A stretch of DNA of 64,000 nt, from assembly GCA_902363625.1 (NCBI GenBank), contig CABJAS010000002.1, positions 186,001 through 250,000 on the forward strand, given 5' to 3'. Made by a program: the position numbers and the translations under genes. Below, piece after piece: positions 1-9,343 of the stretch; position 1 is the stretch's first letter, and each line of letters opens with the position of its first letter. The stretch comes from Clostridiaceae bacterium (GTDB taxonomy: Bacteria > Bacillota_I > Bacilli_A > Erysipelotrichales > Coprobacillaceae). The notes under the pieces were generated by a model. That model was not told the DNA's origin. It saw only the letters and a list, made by a program, of their open reading frames with translations, and searched no databases.

Positions 1-740
1 TTATAAATTTTAGTATTGACTGATTGTAAGGCACCCGGCAAAGATCCACTGCATCTAAATTTTGCCCAAACTGCACTTGGAACCTCCAATACTTTTAAAC
101 CTTCCGGAATAGATCCTCCCTCATATATTCCGGCGATCATATAATAAAACCTGTCCTTATCTGTTTGAGTATTGATGCAGATTCCAAATTCACCAATGTT
201 AAACCGCTCAATCATTTCTTTCGTAACTTGGTCTTGACAACAATTTGTCTTAAATTCATTCCAAAACATCGGAATCTCCTGATAGGATGTCTCATAAAAA
301 ATGCTTTTTTCTATTCCGATTACTTTAAAGCTATTCATTTTTTCTACTACATAATCCATGTCATTTCCCCCTTTAATAGATATTGAAATCTTCAGAGGTA
401 AAAAGGGCTTTATTTTTTTAGTATCTCGCTTAAATTGACTGGGGGAAACCCCATGGAAACGACTGAATGCCTTAGTAAAGCTTTCAGGAGTGTCATACCC
501 ATATTTATAAGCTAAATCTATGACTTTTACATCACTGCCGGTATATTCTAAAGCCGCTAAATAAAGTCGGCGATCTTTTATATATTCATTGATGGTATAC
601 CCCGTCATTAATTTAAATCCGCGCTGAAAATGAAAGGAAGAAACATAGACATTTTCAGCGATGTCATTGACACTAATATCCTCTAAAAGATGTTCCTCTA
701 TATAATTCACTGCTCTTTTTAAAGCTTCAGTCCAATCCAT
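1..740 (-). CDS. AraC-family regulator with GyrI-like effector domain (3' end outside window)
   Basis: The reading frame stays open through the left edge, so the C-terminus is missing. It starts with ATG at 740 (MDWTEALKRAVNYIEEHL), preceded by a G-rich ribosome site. Residues about 1-100 form an AraC-type double helix-turn-helix, with recognisable pieces such as SSFHFQRGFK and YDTPESFTKAFSRFHGVSP. The remainder (from about MDYVVEKMNSFKVIGIE) resembles the GyrI-like/effector-binding domain that follows the DNA-binding domain in Rob/SoxS-type multidrug regulators. The likely role is small-molecule-responsive transcription control. The target is unknown; nothing in the window looks like its partner. 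Confidence 0.85.
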   Translation of the reverse strand, partial: MDWTEALKRAVNYIEEHLLEDISVNDIAENVYVSSFHFQRGFKLMTGYTINEYIKDRRLYLAALEYTGSDVKVIDLAYKYGYDTPESFTKAFSRFHGVSPSQFKRDTKKIKPFLPLKISISIKGGNDMDYVVEKMNSFKVIGIEKSIFYETSYQEIPMFWNEFKTNCCQDQVTKEMIERFNIGEFGICINTQTDKDRFYYMIAGIYEGGSIPEGLKVLEVPSAVWAKFRCSGSLPGALQSVNTKIY

Positions 741-870
741 CTTCTTTACCCCCTAATATTATTTTAATAGTCTAGGCTTACTTTGTCCTGTCATTATGTG
801 CTTAAATATGTCTGTTATGTTTTTTTATTTTATTTCTCCCATTATAGCATAACTATTTTGCTTAAAGAAA

Positions 871-895
871 AAAGAAGTGGTTTTGTCACTTCTTT
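871..895 (-). terminator. Rho-independent terminator after birA
   Basis: Arms AAAGAAGTG and CACTTCTTT flank a 7-nt loop. On the minus strand a T-rich tail follows. It overlaps the birA stop and ends the fatty acid operon. Confidence 0.8.
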
Positions 896-1584
896 GCCAG
901 GCTGAATTCATTAACATGTATGTAATGCAGCTGATCATCCTTAATTATCTCAATACGTCCATCAGCTAAAAGATTTCCTATCTCAACATTACCGTATTCC
1001 TGATAATATACGGTTTTATTTTTTAAATAGGCATGTTCATTGGCAATCTTTAATATATGCTCATATTTTCCTGCTTTAAACAGCTGATAATTCTCATTAA
1101 AATAATGCAGATAGCCCTCTAATGTCTCTTTTATGCCTAACGGACTTCCTAAAGATTGAAGACAGACTGCACTAGAAGGTAATCCCTCTTCCTTTACATT
1201 GATGCCAGTCCCGATTACGATCCCTTGAAGTTCTTTTTCAAAAACAGATTCAATCAAGATTCCAACCAGCTTTTTATCTTTAACATAAATGTCATTGGGC
1301 CATTTAATTTTTGCTTCGATTCCCAATGCTTGACACAACTGCCATATACTCACCGCACACACTTGAGTCAGCTGCTGTATGCGATTTGCTTCAATCTCTT
1401 CCTTTATGATAATACTCGCCATGACATGTGCCTTTTTTGGTGCCATCCATTGATGATCTCTTCTTCCGCGTCCACAAGTTTGATAATCTGCCCAAATAAC
1501 ATCATAATGATTTAAATTTGTGATATTTGCTTTGGCATAAGTATTAGTAGAGTCAATGGATTCAAAATGTAAAATATGAAACAT
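886..1584 (-). CDS. birA: Biotin--[acetyl-CoA-carboxylase] ligase, no DNA-binding domain
   Basis: This enzyme activates biotin with ATP and transfers it to the lysine of AccB. Visible motifs are STNTYAK (about 12-18), GRGRRDHQW (38-46, the biotinyl-AMP loop), KWPND (94-98) and GTGINV (125-130). At 232 residues it lacks the N-terminal winged helix of E. coli or B. subtilis BirA. It is therefore a class I, catalysis-only ligase that cannot be the operon's repressor. It is the last gene of the acc/fab operon, 2 bp after fabZ, next to the genes for its substrate. Confidence 0.93.
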   Translation of the reverse strand: MFHILHFESIDSTNTYAKANITNLNHYDVIWADYQTCGRGRRDHQWMAPKKAHVMASIIIKEEIEANRIQQLTQVCAVSIWQLCQALGIEAKIKWPNDIYVKDKKLVGILIESVFEKELQGIVIGTGINVKEEGLPSSAVCLQSLGSPLGIKETLEGYLHYFNENYQLFKAGKYEHILKIANEHAYLKNKTVYYQEYGNVEIGNLLADGRIEIIKDDQLHYIHVNEFSLAKK

Positions 1585-1586
1585 GA

Positions 1587-2015
1587 TTACTGCTGGACTG
1601 CAAAAGTCAATTCTGCTTTTACTGCTACTTTGCCATTTACTTTTGCGATTGCTTCTCCGATTCCAATAGGTCCCTTTTTCTTAATCAAAGTACACTCTAA
1701 TTCAAGAACGTCTCCGGGGATTACCTGCTGTTTAAATTTACAGTTGTTAATTCCTGCAAATAAAGCAATCTTTCCTTTGTTTTCTTCAACCGATAAGATT
1801 GCCACAGCACCTACTTGGGCTAAAGCTTCAACAATCAATACACCCGGCATGACATGCTGTTGGGGGAAGTGCCCGCAAAACTGCATTTCGTTCACACTGA
1901 CACATTTAATTCCTTTTGCATATTCTCCCGGCTGATAATCTGTAATTCTATCTACTAAAGCAAAGGGATAGCGATGCGGCAGGATTTCCTGAATCTGATT
2001 ACTGTTTAATTCCAT
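1587..2015 (-). CDS. fabZ: (3R)-hydroxyacyl-ACP dehydratase FabZ
   Basis: FabZ dehydrates 3-hydroxyacyl-ACP to trans-2-enoyl-ACP in cytosolic type II fatty acid synthesis. The 142-residue hot-dog fold protein shows [13 protein letters not shown] near the N-terminus and the active-site helix [19 protein letters not shown], with His49 and Glu63 as the expected catalytic pair. The start has an AAGGAG site. It lies between fabF and birA with 2-bp gaps, so it is in the operon. No FabA, FabM or second FabZ is visible, so how this organism makes unsaturated chains cannot be told from this window. Confidence 0.95.
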   Translation of the reverse strand: MELNSNQIQEILPHRYPFALVDRITDYQPGEYAKGIKCVSVNEMQFCGHFPQQHVMPGVLIVEALAQVGAVAILSVEENKGKIALFAGINNCKFKQQVIPGDVLELECTLIKKKGPIGIGEAIAKVNGKVAVKAELTFAVQQ

Positions 2016-2017
2016 GG

Positions 2018-3259
2018 TTATTCTCCTTTATACTTTTTGAATACTAAAGTGGCATTATGTCCGCCAAAACCTAATGAGTTACTGATGGCATATTCAATAT
2101 CCTGAGCTCTACCGATATTTGGAACAATATCTAAATCACAGTCTTCATCAGGCACCTGATAGTTGATTGTTGCGGGGATAAATCCATCCTGCAACGCTTT
2201 TGTCGTGATAATCGCTTCGATTGCTCCGGTTGCTCCTAATAAATGTCCTGTCATAGATTTAGTTGAAGATACAGCTAATTTATAAGCGTGATCCTTGAAC
2301 GTTGCTTTAATAGCCGCTGTTTCTCCTTTATCATTCATTGCTGTAGAAGTTCCATGAGCATTGATGTATTGGATCATATCGGCTTCAATATTAGCATCTG
2401 CAATGGCTTCCTTCATCGCTCTGGCTCCGCCTTCTCCGTCCGGTGAAGGAGCAGTAATATGATAAGCATCACAGGTTGAACCATAACCAACCACTTCTCC
2501 ATAAATCTTAGCCCCACGTTTTTTTGCGTGTTCTAATTCTTCTAAAATAACGATTCCGGCACCTTCTCCCATAACAAAGCCATTACGTTCTTTATCGAAA
2601 GGAATAGAAGCTCGCATTGGATCTGTCGATTCACTTAATGCTTTCATTGAAGTAAACCCGCCGATTCCTAATGGTGTAACCGCTGCTTCACTTCCTCCGG
2701 CTAACATGATTTCTTGATACCCATCACGAATATTTCTAAAAGCGTCTCCGATACAGTTCGTTCCTCCGGCACAGGCAGTCACGACACAAGAACACATTCC
2801 TTTTGCACCCACTTCAATAGCGACATTACCTGCCGCTAAGTTTGTGATCACCATTGGAATATAGAAAGGAGATACACGGTCGTATCCTTTAGCTAATGCT
2901 TTGCTGTGTTCTCTTTCGATTGTTTGCAGTCCGCCGATTCCGCTGGAAATGATGCAGCCAAAGCGGGCAGCATCAATTTCATCAATGTTGATTTGTGAAT
3001 CTGCAAAGGCTTCTTTTGATGCAATCATTGCTAATTGAGTGAAGCGATCCATTTTCTTAGCTGACTTTTTATCAATAAAATCTTCTACTACTAAATTTTT
3101 TACTTCACCGGCTACTTTAACACGCTGATTGGTTGTGTCATATCCTTTGATGAAGTCAATTCCGCATTTTCCTTCTTTTACAGCTTCCCACATGGCAGGA
3201 GCAGTATTTCCGATTGGACTCACTGCCCCTATTCCAGTAATTACTACACGTCTTTTCAT
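2018..3259 (-). CDS. fabF: 3-oxoacyl-ACP synthase II (FabF)
   Basis: This condensing enzyme extends acyl-ACP with malonyl-ACP. I start it at the ATG at 3259 ([17 protein letters not shown], 413 residues), which has a strong AGGAGG just upstream. The longer open frame to 3334 only reads back into fabG. The Cys-His-His triad is visible in [16 protein letters not shown] and [10 protein letters not shown], and the glycine-rich C-terminal [15 protein letters not shown] is typical. It sits between fabG and fabZ in the operon. As the only FabB/F-type enzyme here it probably does all elongation after FabH. Confidence 0.96.
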   Translation of the reverse strand: MKRRVVITGIGAVSPIGNTAPAMWEAVKEGKCGIDFIKGYDTTNQRVKVAGEVKNLVVEDFIDKKSAKKMDRFTQLAMIASKEAFADSQINIDEIDAARFGCIISSGIGGLQTIEREHSKALAKGYDRVSPFYIPMVITNLAAGNVAIEVGAKGMCSCVVTACAGGTNCIGDAFRNIRDGYQEIMLAGGSEAAVTPLGIGGFTSMKALSESTDPMRASIPFDKERNGFVMGEGAGIVILEELEHAKKRGAKIYGEVVGYGSTCDAYHITAPSPDGEGGARAMKEAIADANIEADMIQYINAHGTSTAMNDKGETAAIKATFKDHAYKLAVSSTKSMTGHLLGATGAIEAIITTKALQDGFIPATINYQVPDEDCDLDIVPNIGRAQDIEYAISNSLGFGGHNATLVFKKYKGE

Positions 3260-3272
3260 TCGTTTACTCCTC

Positions 3273-4025
3273 CTACATTGCCATTCCGCCATCGACATGA
3301 ATGACTTGGCCTGTAATATATTTTGATTCATCACTCGCTAAAAAGGCGACTGTATTTGCGACATCTTCTACTGTTCCCAAGGTTCCTAAAGGAATATTTT
3401 TAGCTAGATCTGCTTTTACTTCATCACTCAAAACAGCTGTCATATCCGTTTGGATAAATCCCGGAGCAACAGCATTAACATTGATCCCACGGCTGGCTAA
3501 TTCTCTGGCTAATGACATGGTCATCCCGATTACTCCGGCTTTACTTGCGGAATAGTTGACTTGCCCGGCATTTCCCATTACGCCTACAACAGAAGCCATT
3601 GAGATGATTTTCCCGTATTTTTGTTTCATCATAATACGTGTAACATGCTTCATACAGTTCCATGTTCCTTTTAAATTCACATTGATAACAGCATCAAAAT
3701 CTGCTTCTTTCATACGCATCATTAAATTATCTTTTGTAATTCCGGCATTATTGACTAATATATCAATTCTGCCAAACTCTTTCATTACTTCCGCAAACAT
3801 AGCTTCAGTATCTTCAAATGAAGAAACATCAGCACTGACAATCATCGCTTTTACACCTAATGCTTCTATTTCTTTCTGTGTTTCTTTGGCAATCGCTTTA
3901 TTGTTTCCAAAATCGATATAATTGATCGCAATATTAGCTCCCAGCTGTGCCAGTTTAAGACATACCGCTTTACCGATTCCCTGACTGCCCCCAGTGACTA
4001 AGGCAATTTTATTTGTTAAATCCAT
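3273..4025 (-). CDS. fabG: 3-oxoacyl-ACP reductase FabG
   Basis: This NADPH-dependent short-chain dehydrogenase reduces 3-oxoacyl-ACP. The chosen start is the ATG at 4025 (MDLTNKIALVTGGSQGIGKA, 250 residues). It overlaps the fabD stop as TAATG and lies downstream of an AAGGAG site, which suggests translational coupling. The Rossmann glycine motif TGGSQGIG, the NNAG motif and the catalytic Ser-Tyr-Lys (MASVVG; YSASK) are all present, and the C-terminal ITGQVIHVDGGMAM is typical of FabG. The longer frame to 4091 is an artefact. Confidence 0.96.
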   Translation of the reverse strand: MDLTNKIALVTGGSQGIGKAVCLKLAQLGANIAINYIDFGNNKAIAKETQKEIEALGVKAMIVSADVSSFEDTEAMFAEVMKEFGRIDILVNNAGITKDNLMMRMKEADFDAVINVNLKGTWNCMKHVTRIMMKQKYGKIISMASVVGVMGNAGQVNYSASKAGVIGMTMSLARELASRGINVNAVAPGFIQTDMTAVLSDEVKADLAKNIPLGTLGTVEDVANTVAFLASDESKYITGQVIHVDGGMAM

Positions 4026-4957
4026 TATTCTTCTCCTTTTAATTCTTTTAAAGTTTTCTCTAACGATTCTTGGTCTTCCACTTGGCAGCATTTGATCGTT
4101 TTATCAATTTTTCTAATAAACCCGCTCAATACTTTTCCCGGTCCGATCTCAATAAAAGTGTCTACGCCCTGTGATAACATATAACGTACACTGTCTTCAA
4201 AATAAACAGAAGACTTTACTTGTCTTGTCAGCATCTCTGCAATAGTACTGTTTTCTTCCAATGGTTTGGCAGTTGAGTTAAAGATAACCGGCAAAAGCAT
4301 CTCATGAAATGTTACCTCTTTAAATTTATCGGCTAAGGCAATACTTGCTTTTTCTAATAATGATGTATGGAATGGTCCGCTTGTATTCAATGGCAAGGCT
4401 CTTCTGGCTTTGTTTTCTAAAGCCAGTTCTGCTGCTTTATCGACAGCTTTTGCTTCTCCGCCAATGACTAATTGTCCCGGACAGTTGTAGTTTGCAATTT
4501 GAACAACACCATAAGCACTTGCTTCTTCTACACATTTTTGTAAGGTTTCACGATCAAGTCCTAAGACTGCAACCATCTTGCTTTCGATGCCTTTTGCTGC
4601 TTCTTCCATAGCTTGTCCTCTAAAGCGAACTAAATCAATCGTTGTTTTTGCGTCCATTACTCCGGCACTGTATAAGGCAGAATATTCACCTAAGCTTAAT
4701 CCGGCTGACATAGCAGGCTCAATCCCGTTTTCTTTTAATAATTCTGTTGCCATGATTGCACAGGCAACCATGCAGGGCTGTGTATACTGTGTCTGTGATA
4801 ATACGTCGATTGGTCCGTTAAAGCATAGATCTTTAACATCAAAATCAATTTGAATCGAATCCATTATTTTTCTAGCTGTTTCATAATGATCGTAGAAGGA
4901 TTTTCCCATTCCTACAACCTGACTTCCCTGTCCGGCATATATAAAACCAATTTTCAT
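4025..4957 (-). CDS. fabD: Malonyl-CoA--ACP transacylase FabD
   Basis: FabD loads malonyl units from CoA onto ACP. The 310-residue protein begins MKIGFIYAGQGSQVVGMGKS, has the nucleophile elbow GLSLGEYSAL (Leu replaces the more common His before the active Ser, a variant I believe other Firmicutes share), and the catalytic His in GPFHTSLL. The C-terminal FIEIGPGKVLSGFIRK is typical. It is tightly packed between the second FabK-like gene (2-bp gap) and fabG (1-bp overlap). Confidence 0.95.
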   Translation of the reverse strand: MKIGFIYAGQGSQVVGMGKSFYDHYETARKIMDSIQIDFDVKDLCFNGPIDVLSQTQYTQPCMVACAIMATELLKENGIEPAMSAGLSLGEYSALYSAGVMDAKTTIDLVRFRGQAMEEAAKGIESKMVAVLGLDRETLQKCVEEASAYGVVQIANYNCPGQLVIGGEAKAVDKAAELALENKARRALPLNTSGPFHTSLLEKASIALADKFKEVTFHEMLLPVIFNSTAKPLEENSTIAEMLTRQVKSSVYFEDSVRYMLSQGVDTFIEIGPGKVLSGFIRKIDKTIKCCQVEDQESLEKTLKELKGEE

Positions 4958-4959
4958 GA

Positions 4960-6027
4960 TTATTCCTCACATTCCTTTAATAATTCACTGATTAATGTAT
5001 CCACCGATTGAATAGCTTCTATACGGTAGGCATTGCTTCCGCAAAAAACCAATCCTTGATCCACATCTCCCTTAACTGCATTGATCAATGCCATTGAAAT
5101 ACAATATGGGGTTGTTTTAGGATCACACGGTTTTAAACAGTTAAAACAATGAGTCAATGGAATCGTTTCTCCATCTGCTAAGCGATCAATCAGTTTTGTA
5201 CGCATTGCCCTTCCCGGCATACCTACCGGTGATTTTACAATAACGATATCTTCTTTTTTACAGTCAACAAACATTTGTTTATAGGTATCGCTGGCATCAC
5301 ATTCCTGCGTTGCAATGAAACGTGTTGCCATTTGTACTCCACTTGCATTTAAATCGAGGAAGTGACGGATGTCTTTTCCATCATAGACTCCTCCGGCAAC
5401 AAATACCGGAATCTTTTTATTATATTTTTCTTCGTAAGGCGCAATAGCAGCTAAAACATCCTTTAAAATTTCTTCTAAGCTTTGTGTTTTACCTTCAACC
5501 AGTTCATCTTTGCCAAAACCAAGATGACCTCCGGCTTCGCTTCCTTCAATCACAATAAAATCAGGTATAACGTTAAATTTTTTATCCCAAGTACGACAAA
5601 TCAATGTTGCTACACGTCCGCTGGATACAATCGGCGCTAAGGCTATATCCGTATCTTTTGTATGTTTAGGCAAAGTTAGCGGCAATCCGGCTCCGGAGAT
5701 GATAGCATCAACCCCTGATTCTACGGATTGTTTCACCATTTCATCATAATCTGTGATCGCCACCATTACATTTACGGCAACCATTCCTTTACCATTGGCA
5801 ATGGCTTTTGCTTTTTTTATTTCTTTGTCTAAAGCGATTAAATTTGAGTGTGTTGTATCTTTTAAGAAGTTCTCTTCACGATATCCCGGATGAGCCGTTG
5901 AAATAACGCCCATTCCGCCATTTTTTGCAACATGACCGGAAAGATTTCCTAATGATACACCTACACCCATTCCCCCTTGAATAATAGGGATTGTCAACTC
6001 TTTACTGCCAATTTTGATATTTGTCAT
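4960..6027 (-). CDS. FabK-like / nitronate monooxygenase-family flavoprotein
   Basis: A 355-residue FMN TIM-barrel protein of the NAD(P)H-dependent flavin oxidoreductase (2-nitropropane dioxygenase/FabK) superfamily. It shows IPIIQGGMGVGVSLGNLSG at the N-terminus, IIEG-type FMN segment VIEGSEAGGHLG and VFVAGGVYDG. It is longer than FabK and has a Cys-rich C-terminal part (THCFNCLKPCDP) absent from the adjacent FabK. The gene lies inside the fab operon, 2 bp after fabK and before fabD. Its reaction is unproven: a second enoyl-ACP reductase, a nitronate detoxifier, or another lipid-linked flavoenzyme are all possible. Confidence 0.8.
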   Translation of the reverse strand: MTNIKIGSKELTIPIIQGGMGVGVSLGNLSGHVAKNGGMGVISTAHPGYREENFLKDTTHSNLIALDKEIKKAKAIANGKGMVAVNVMVAITDYDEMVKQSVESGVDAIISGAGLPLTLPKHTKDTDIALAPIVSSGRVATLICRTWDKKFNVIPDFIVIEGSEAGGHLGFGKDELVEGKTQSLEEILKDVLAAIAPYEEKYNKKIPVFVAGGVYDGKDIRHFLDLNASGVQMATRFIATQECDASDTYKQMFVDCKKEDIVIVKSPVGMPGRAMRTKLIDRLADGETIPLTHCFNCLKPCDPKTTPYCISMALINAVKGDVDQGLVFCGSNAYRIEAIQSVDTLISELLKECEE

Positions 6028-6029
6028 GG

Positions 6030-6968
6030 TTATTCTCCTAGAAAATTTATTAACTTTTCTTTTTCTGCTTCACAGTCATGGAATAAATCTTCGATAATAG
6101 CTTTTACCGGCTTAATCTCTTTAACTAGTCCGGCTACTTGTCCAGCCATCAATGATCCGCTTTGTATATCGCCTTCCAATACTGCTTTTCTTAAAGAGCC
6201 TAACGTGTAGGTTTCCAGTTCTTCCATAGAAGCCCCTTCTTTTTCACGTTTGATGTATTCTTTTGCCATTCTGTTTTTTATGATTCTTACCGGTGTCCCG
6301 CCAATTCTTCCGGTTACGGTTGTATCGGTATCTTTAGCTTTCACGATGGCATTTTTATAATTTTCATGAACCGGACATTCTTCACTGGCTAATAAGCAGG
6401 TTCCTACCTGTACCCCTGAAGCACCTAAGGCATACGCTGCAAGCAGCTGCTTTCCTGAAGCAATCCCTCCGGCAGCTATCACGGGAATTGAAACAGCTTC
6501 AACTACTTGCGGTACCAAAGCCATGGTTGTCAGTTCCCCGATATGTCCCCCGGCTTCTGTTCCTTCGACGATAACAGCATCCGCTCCGCTTCTTTCCAAG
6601 CGTTTCGCTAATGCTACAGATGGTACTACCGGCATCACAATAATTCCTGCTTCTTTCCAAGCTTTCATGTATTTTGAAGGATTTCCTGCTCCTGTAGTAA
6701 CTACTTTGATCCCTTCATCAATCACTAGCTGTGCCATTTCATCAACATATGGATTCAGCATCATTAAATTAACACCGAATGGCTGAGATGTCAGCTCTTT
6801 GCATTTTTGAATATTTTCTTTCAGAATCTCTGTGGTCATTCCTCCGGCACCAATCAGCCCTAACGCTCCTGCATTAGAAACACTGGCTGCAAATTCACCG
6901 GTCGCAATATTCGCCATTCCGCCTTGGATAAGGGGATACTTAACATTTAATAATTCATTGATTTTCAT
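6030..6968 (-). CDS. fabK: Enoyl-ACP reductase II (FabK)
   Basis: This FMN-dependent enzyme performs the last reduction of each elongation cycle and replaces FabI in many Firmicutes. The 312-residue protein begins MKINELLNVKYPLIQGGMAN and has the FMN-binding segments VIVEGTEAGGHIG and PVIAAGGIASG plus ALGASGVQVGT, all typical of FabK. It lies after fabH and before its longer paralogue. No FabI-type gene is in the window. FabK-only organisms are expected to be insensitive to triclosan, which is an inference here. Confidence 0.93.
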   Translation of the reverse strand: MKINELLNVKYPLIQGGMANIATGEFAASVSNAGALGLIGAGGMTTEILKENIQKCKELTSQPFGVNLMMLNPYVDEMAQLVIDEGIKVVTTGAGNPSKYMKAWKEAGIIVMPVVPSVALAKRLERSGADAVIVEGTEAGGHIGELTTMALVPQVVEAVSIPVIAAGGIASGKQLLAAYALGASGVQVGTCLLASEECPVHENYKNAIVKAKDTDTTVTGRIGGTPVRIIKNRMAKEYIKREKEGASMEELETYTLGSLRKAVLEGDIQSGSLMAGQVAGLVKEIKPVKAIIEDLFHDCEAEKEKLINFLGE

Positions 6969-6980
6969 AGTTTTCTCCTT

Positions 6981-7925
6981 CTACCATTCAAATAGTGTTG
7001 CGCCCCAAGTGAGTCCTGAACCAAATCCAACACAAATAATTTTCTGATTTTCTTTTAATAATCCCTGTTCATTCATTTCTGATAATGCCATTGGGATACT
7101 AGCTGCTGAGGTATTTCCATATTCCTGTAAATTCATGAAGAATTTACTTGGATCAGCTTTTAATTTTTTATAGACATGTGAGATGATACGGTAATTTGCC
7201 TGATGACATACCACATAATCGATTTCGTCAAGGGTTAATCCACTTTGACTAAGCAGGTTTGCTATCGATTTATTAATAGCGTCAACAGCAAACTTGAAGA
7301 CTTCACGTCCATCCATATAAAGACAGCCTTCTGTTTCATTATTGAAAGCTCTGCCTTTACAATAAAGTGCTTCTTCATTTCCCGTTGAATTATTATAACT
7401 GTAGAATAAGCGGTCATCACTTCCCTCTACAATGGCAGCTCCGGCTCCATCACCAAATAAGATACAAGTTCCACGATCCTGCCAGTCAATTAATTTAGAA
7501 ATGACTTCACTTCCGATAAGAATCGCATATTCATCTTTTTGAAGCATTCCTTTGATGATGTTTAAACTATAGACAAAACCACTGCAAGCCGCATTAATGT
7601 CAAACGCCATGATTTCCTGGTCGTTCAAGCCTAGCTTCTTTTGGACGATACACGCTGTTGACGGAGTATAGTCATCCGGAGTAAAGGTCGCTACTAAAAT
7701 ATACTTAATCTTAGAAGTATCGATCTGTCCTTTTTCTATCGCATCTTTTGCCGCTAAATAAGCTAGCTCCGATGTATTTTGATCAACAGATATATGACGA
7801 TTAGCAATCCCGGTTCTGCTTTTAATCCATTCATCACTGGTTTCTACCACTTTTGCTAAGTCATCATTAGATACCACTTTGCTTGGTGCATAATGTCCTG
7901 TTGATAAGATTTTGATTCCTTTCAT
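6981..7925 (-). CDS. fabH: 3-oxoacyl-ACP synthase III (FabH)
   Basis: FabH starts fatty acid synthesis by condensing an acyl-CoA with malonyl-ACP. I start at the ATG at 7925 (MKGIKILSTGHYAPSKVV, 314 residues), which has GGAGAA upstream; the frame to 7973 runs back into fabT. The Cys-His-Asn triad is visible in NAACSGFVYS, CHQANYRI and EYGNTSAAS. The acyl preference (straight or branched) cannot be read from the sequence. It immediately follows fabT. Confidence 0.95.
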   Translation of the reverse strand: MKGIKILSTGHYAPSKVVSNDDLAKVVETSDEWIKSRTGIANRHISVDQNTSELAYLAAKDAIEKGQIDTSKIKYILVATFTPDDYTPSTACIVQKKLGLNDQEIMAFDINAACSGFVYSLNIIKGMLQKDEYAILIGSEVISKLIDWQDRGTCILFGDGAGAAIVEGSDDRLFYSYNNSTGNEEALYCKGRAFNNETEGCLYMDGREVFKFAVDAINKSIANLLSQSGLTLDEIDYVVCHQANYRIISHVYKKLKADPSKFFMNLQEYGNTSAASIPMALSEMNEQGLLKENQKIICVGFGSGLTWGATLFEW

Positions 7926-7926
7926 T

Positions 7927-8409
7927 CTATTTCTCCACTTCGTATTTATATTTGATATCATTAACAAATCCACTTAATTTAGAAAGCAGATCAATCAAAT
8001 GATCCTCTTTCATCAATTCTGCAGAATCACATACTTGAGATACCATTTCTTCTTGAAACGCATTATGCAAAGCAAAAATATCTTTTCCTTTCGTCGTTAA
8101 ATACACATGCTTATAACGACGATCATAATTATCTTCTTTACGTATGACATAGAGTTTCTTTTCTAGTTTTTTTACTGATGTTGTAATCGTTCCATTGGTT
8201 AAGCATAAGCGTTCTGCAATAGAACTCATAGTTGGATTTTCATCTTTTGCAATAGCGTTAATAATATTAATTTCGGACATCGACAGGTCTTTGATTCCAG
8301 CTCCTTTAAAATACTGATGTTCAACGGAGATCGCGTCACTTAACAGATTTGACAATAAATCACTGATGATCTCTTTTTGTACGATCTTGCGATTATTCTT
8401 CAAATCCAT
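7927..8409 (-). CDS. fabT: MarR-family regulator of fatty acid synthesis (FabT)
   Basis: A 160-residue MarR-type winged-helix protein. The start chosen is the ATG at 8409 (MDLKNNRKIVQKEIIS), with GGGAGA upstream and a 17-bp overlap with the end of accA. The recognition region is TMSSIAERLCLTNGTITTSVKKLEKK, quoted here in part. Its position directly before fabH is the classic location of fabT, whose product represses fab genes when bound to long-chain acyl-ACP. Three matching palindromes occur at 12050, 12372 and 12393. Unlike streptococci, the gene is in the middle of the operon, after the acc genes. Confidence 0.88.
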   Translation of the reverse strand: MDLKNNRKIVQKEIISDLLSNLLSDAISVEHQYFKGAGIKDLSMSEINIINAIAKDENPTMSSIAERLCLTNGTITTSVKKLEKKLYVIRKEDNYDRRYKHVYLTTKGKDIFALHNAFQEEMVSQVCDSAELMKEDHLIDLLSKLSGFVNDIKYKYEVEK

Positions 8410-9343
8410 TGCCAATCTCCCTGAACTTATGATAGCGTTCATCTAATATCTGTGATTTTCTTTTCTTTGTCAATTCTTTCAGTTCAGATTCAAGATATTG
8501 CTTAATCTGTAAGAATACTAACTCTTTATTATTTTGAATTCCGCCAACAGGTTCTTTAATAATGGCATCAACGATATGCATATCATAGAGATCTTTTGCT
8601 GTGATTTTCATCAGTTCACTTGCTTCTTTTGCTTTTGAACTATCTTTATAAAGAATAGAAGCAAATCCCTCCGGTGATAAAACAGAATAAACTGCATTTT
8701 CCAACATGACAATACGATTCGCTACACTCAAGGCTAATGCTCCGCCGCTTCCGCCTTCACCGATAACGATTGAGATTATTGGAACACTTAACATGGACAT
8801 TTCCATGATTGATCTGGCAATCGCTTCTCCCTGACCATGCTTTTCAGCTTTAATCCCCGGATAAGCGCCCGGTGTATCCACAAAAGTAATAATCGGACGA
8901 TTGAATTTTTCTGCCTGTTTCATTAAACGCAGGGCTTTGCGATATCCTTCCGGACTTGCCATTCCGAAGTTGCATTGTACGTTTTCTTCTACGCTTTTTC
9001 CTTTTACAGTTCCTATAACCGTTACCGGCAGATCATTAAACATTGCAATACCACCGTAGATAGAGGCATCATCACGATATAAACGATCCCCATGAATTTC
9101 AATAAAATCGTCAAAGATGTCTTGAATATATTCTTTTACATTTGGACGTCCGACATGACGTGCCAAATAAACACGATCATAAGCATTCATTGATCCATAA
9201 GCTTCGTCTAAAATCTTTTGTTTAGATTTCATTAGTTCACTTCTTGTTCCATCGATATCAATTCCCTGAATTTTAAGATCTTCCAATTTTAAAAGTTCTA
9301 ATTCGATTTCTTTAATCTTTATCTCTGCTTGTTGTAATGACAT
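8393..9343 (-). CDS. accA: Acetyl-CoA carboxylase carboxyltransferase alpha subunit
   Basis: AccA pairs with AccD to transfer CO2 from carboxybiotin to acetyl-CoA. The 316-residue protein shows the N-terminal coiled segment MSLQQAEIKIKEIELELL, then RPNVKEYIQDIFDDFIEIHGDR, then TFVDTPGAYPG and the oxyanion glycines IGEGGSGGALALS. Length and motifs are full. It abuts accD (no gap) and overlaps the start of fabT. Confidence 0.96.
   Translation of the reverse strand: MSLQQAEIKIKEIELELLKLEDLKIQGIDIDGTRSELMKSKQKILDEAYGSMNAYDRVYLARHVGRPNVKEYIQDIFDDFIEIHGDRLYRDDASIYGGIAMFNDLPVTVIGTVKGKSVEENVQCNFGMASPEGYRKALRLMKQAEKFNRPIITFVDTPGAYPGIKAEKHGQGEAIARSIMEMSMLSVPIISIVIGEGGSGGALALSVANRIVMLENAVYSVLSPEGFASILYKDSSKAKEASELMKITAKDLYDMHIVDAIIKEPVGGIQNNKELVFLQIKQYLESELKELTKKRKSQILDERYHKFREIGNGFEE

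Noticed and set aside
9..386. Plus-strand ORF at 165-386
   Set aside because: It is antisense to the AraC-type gene, which has clear domain content.
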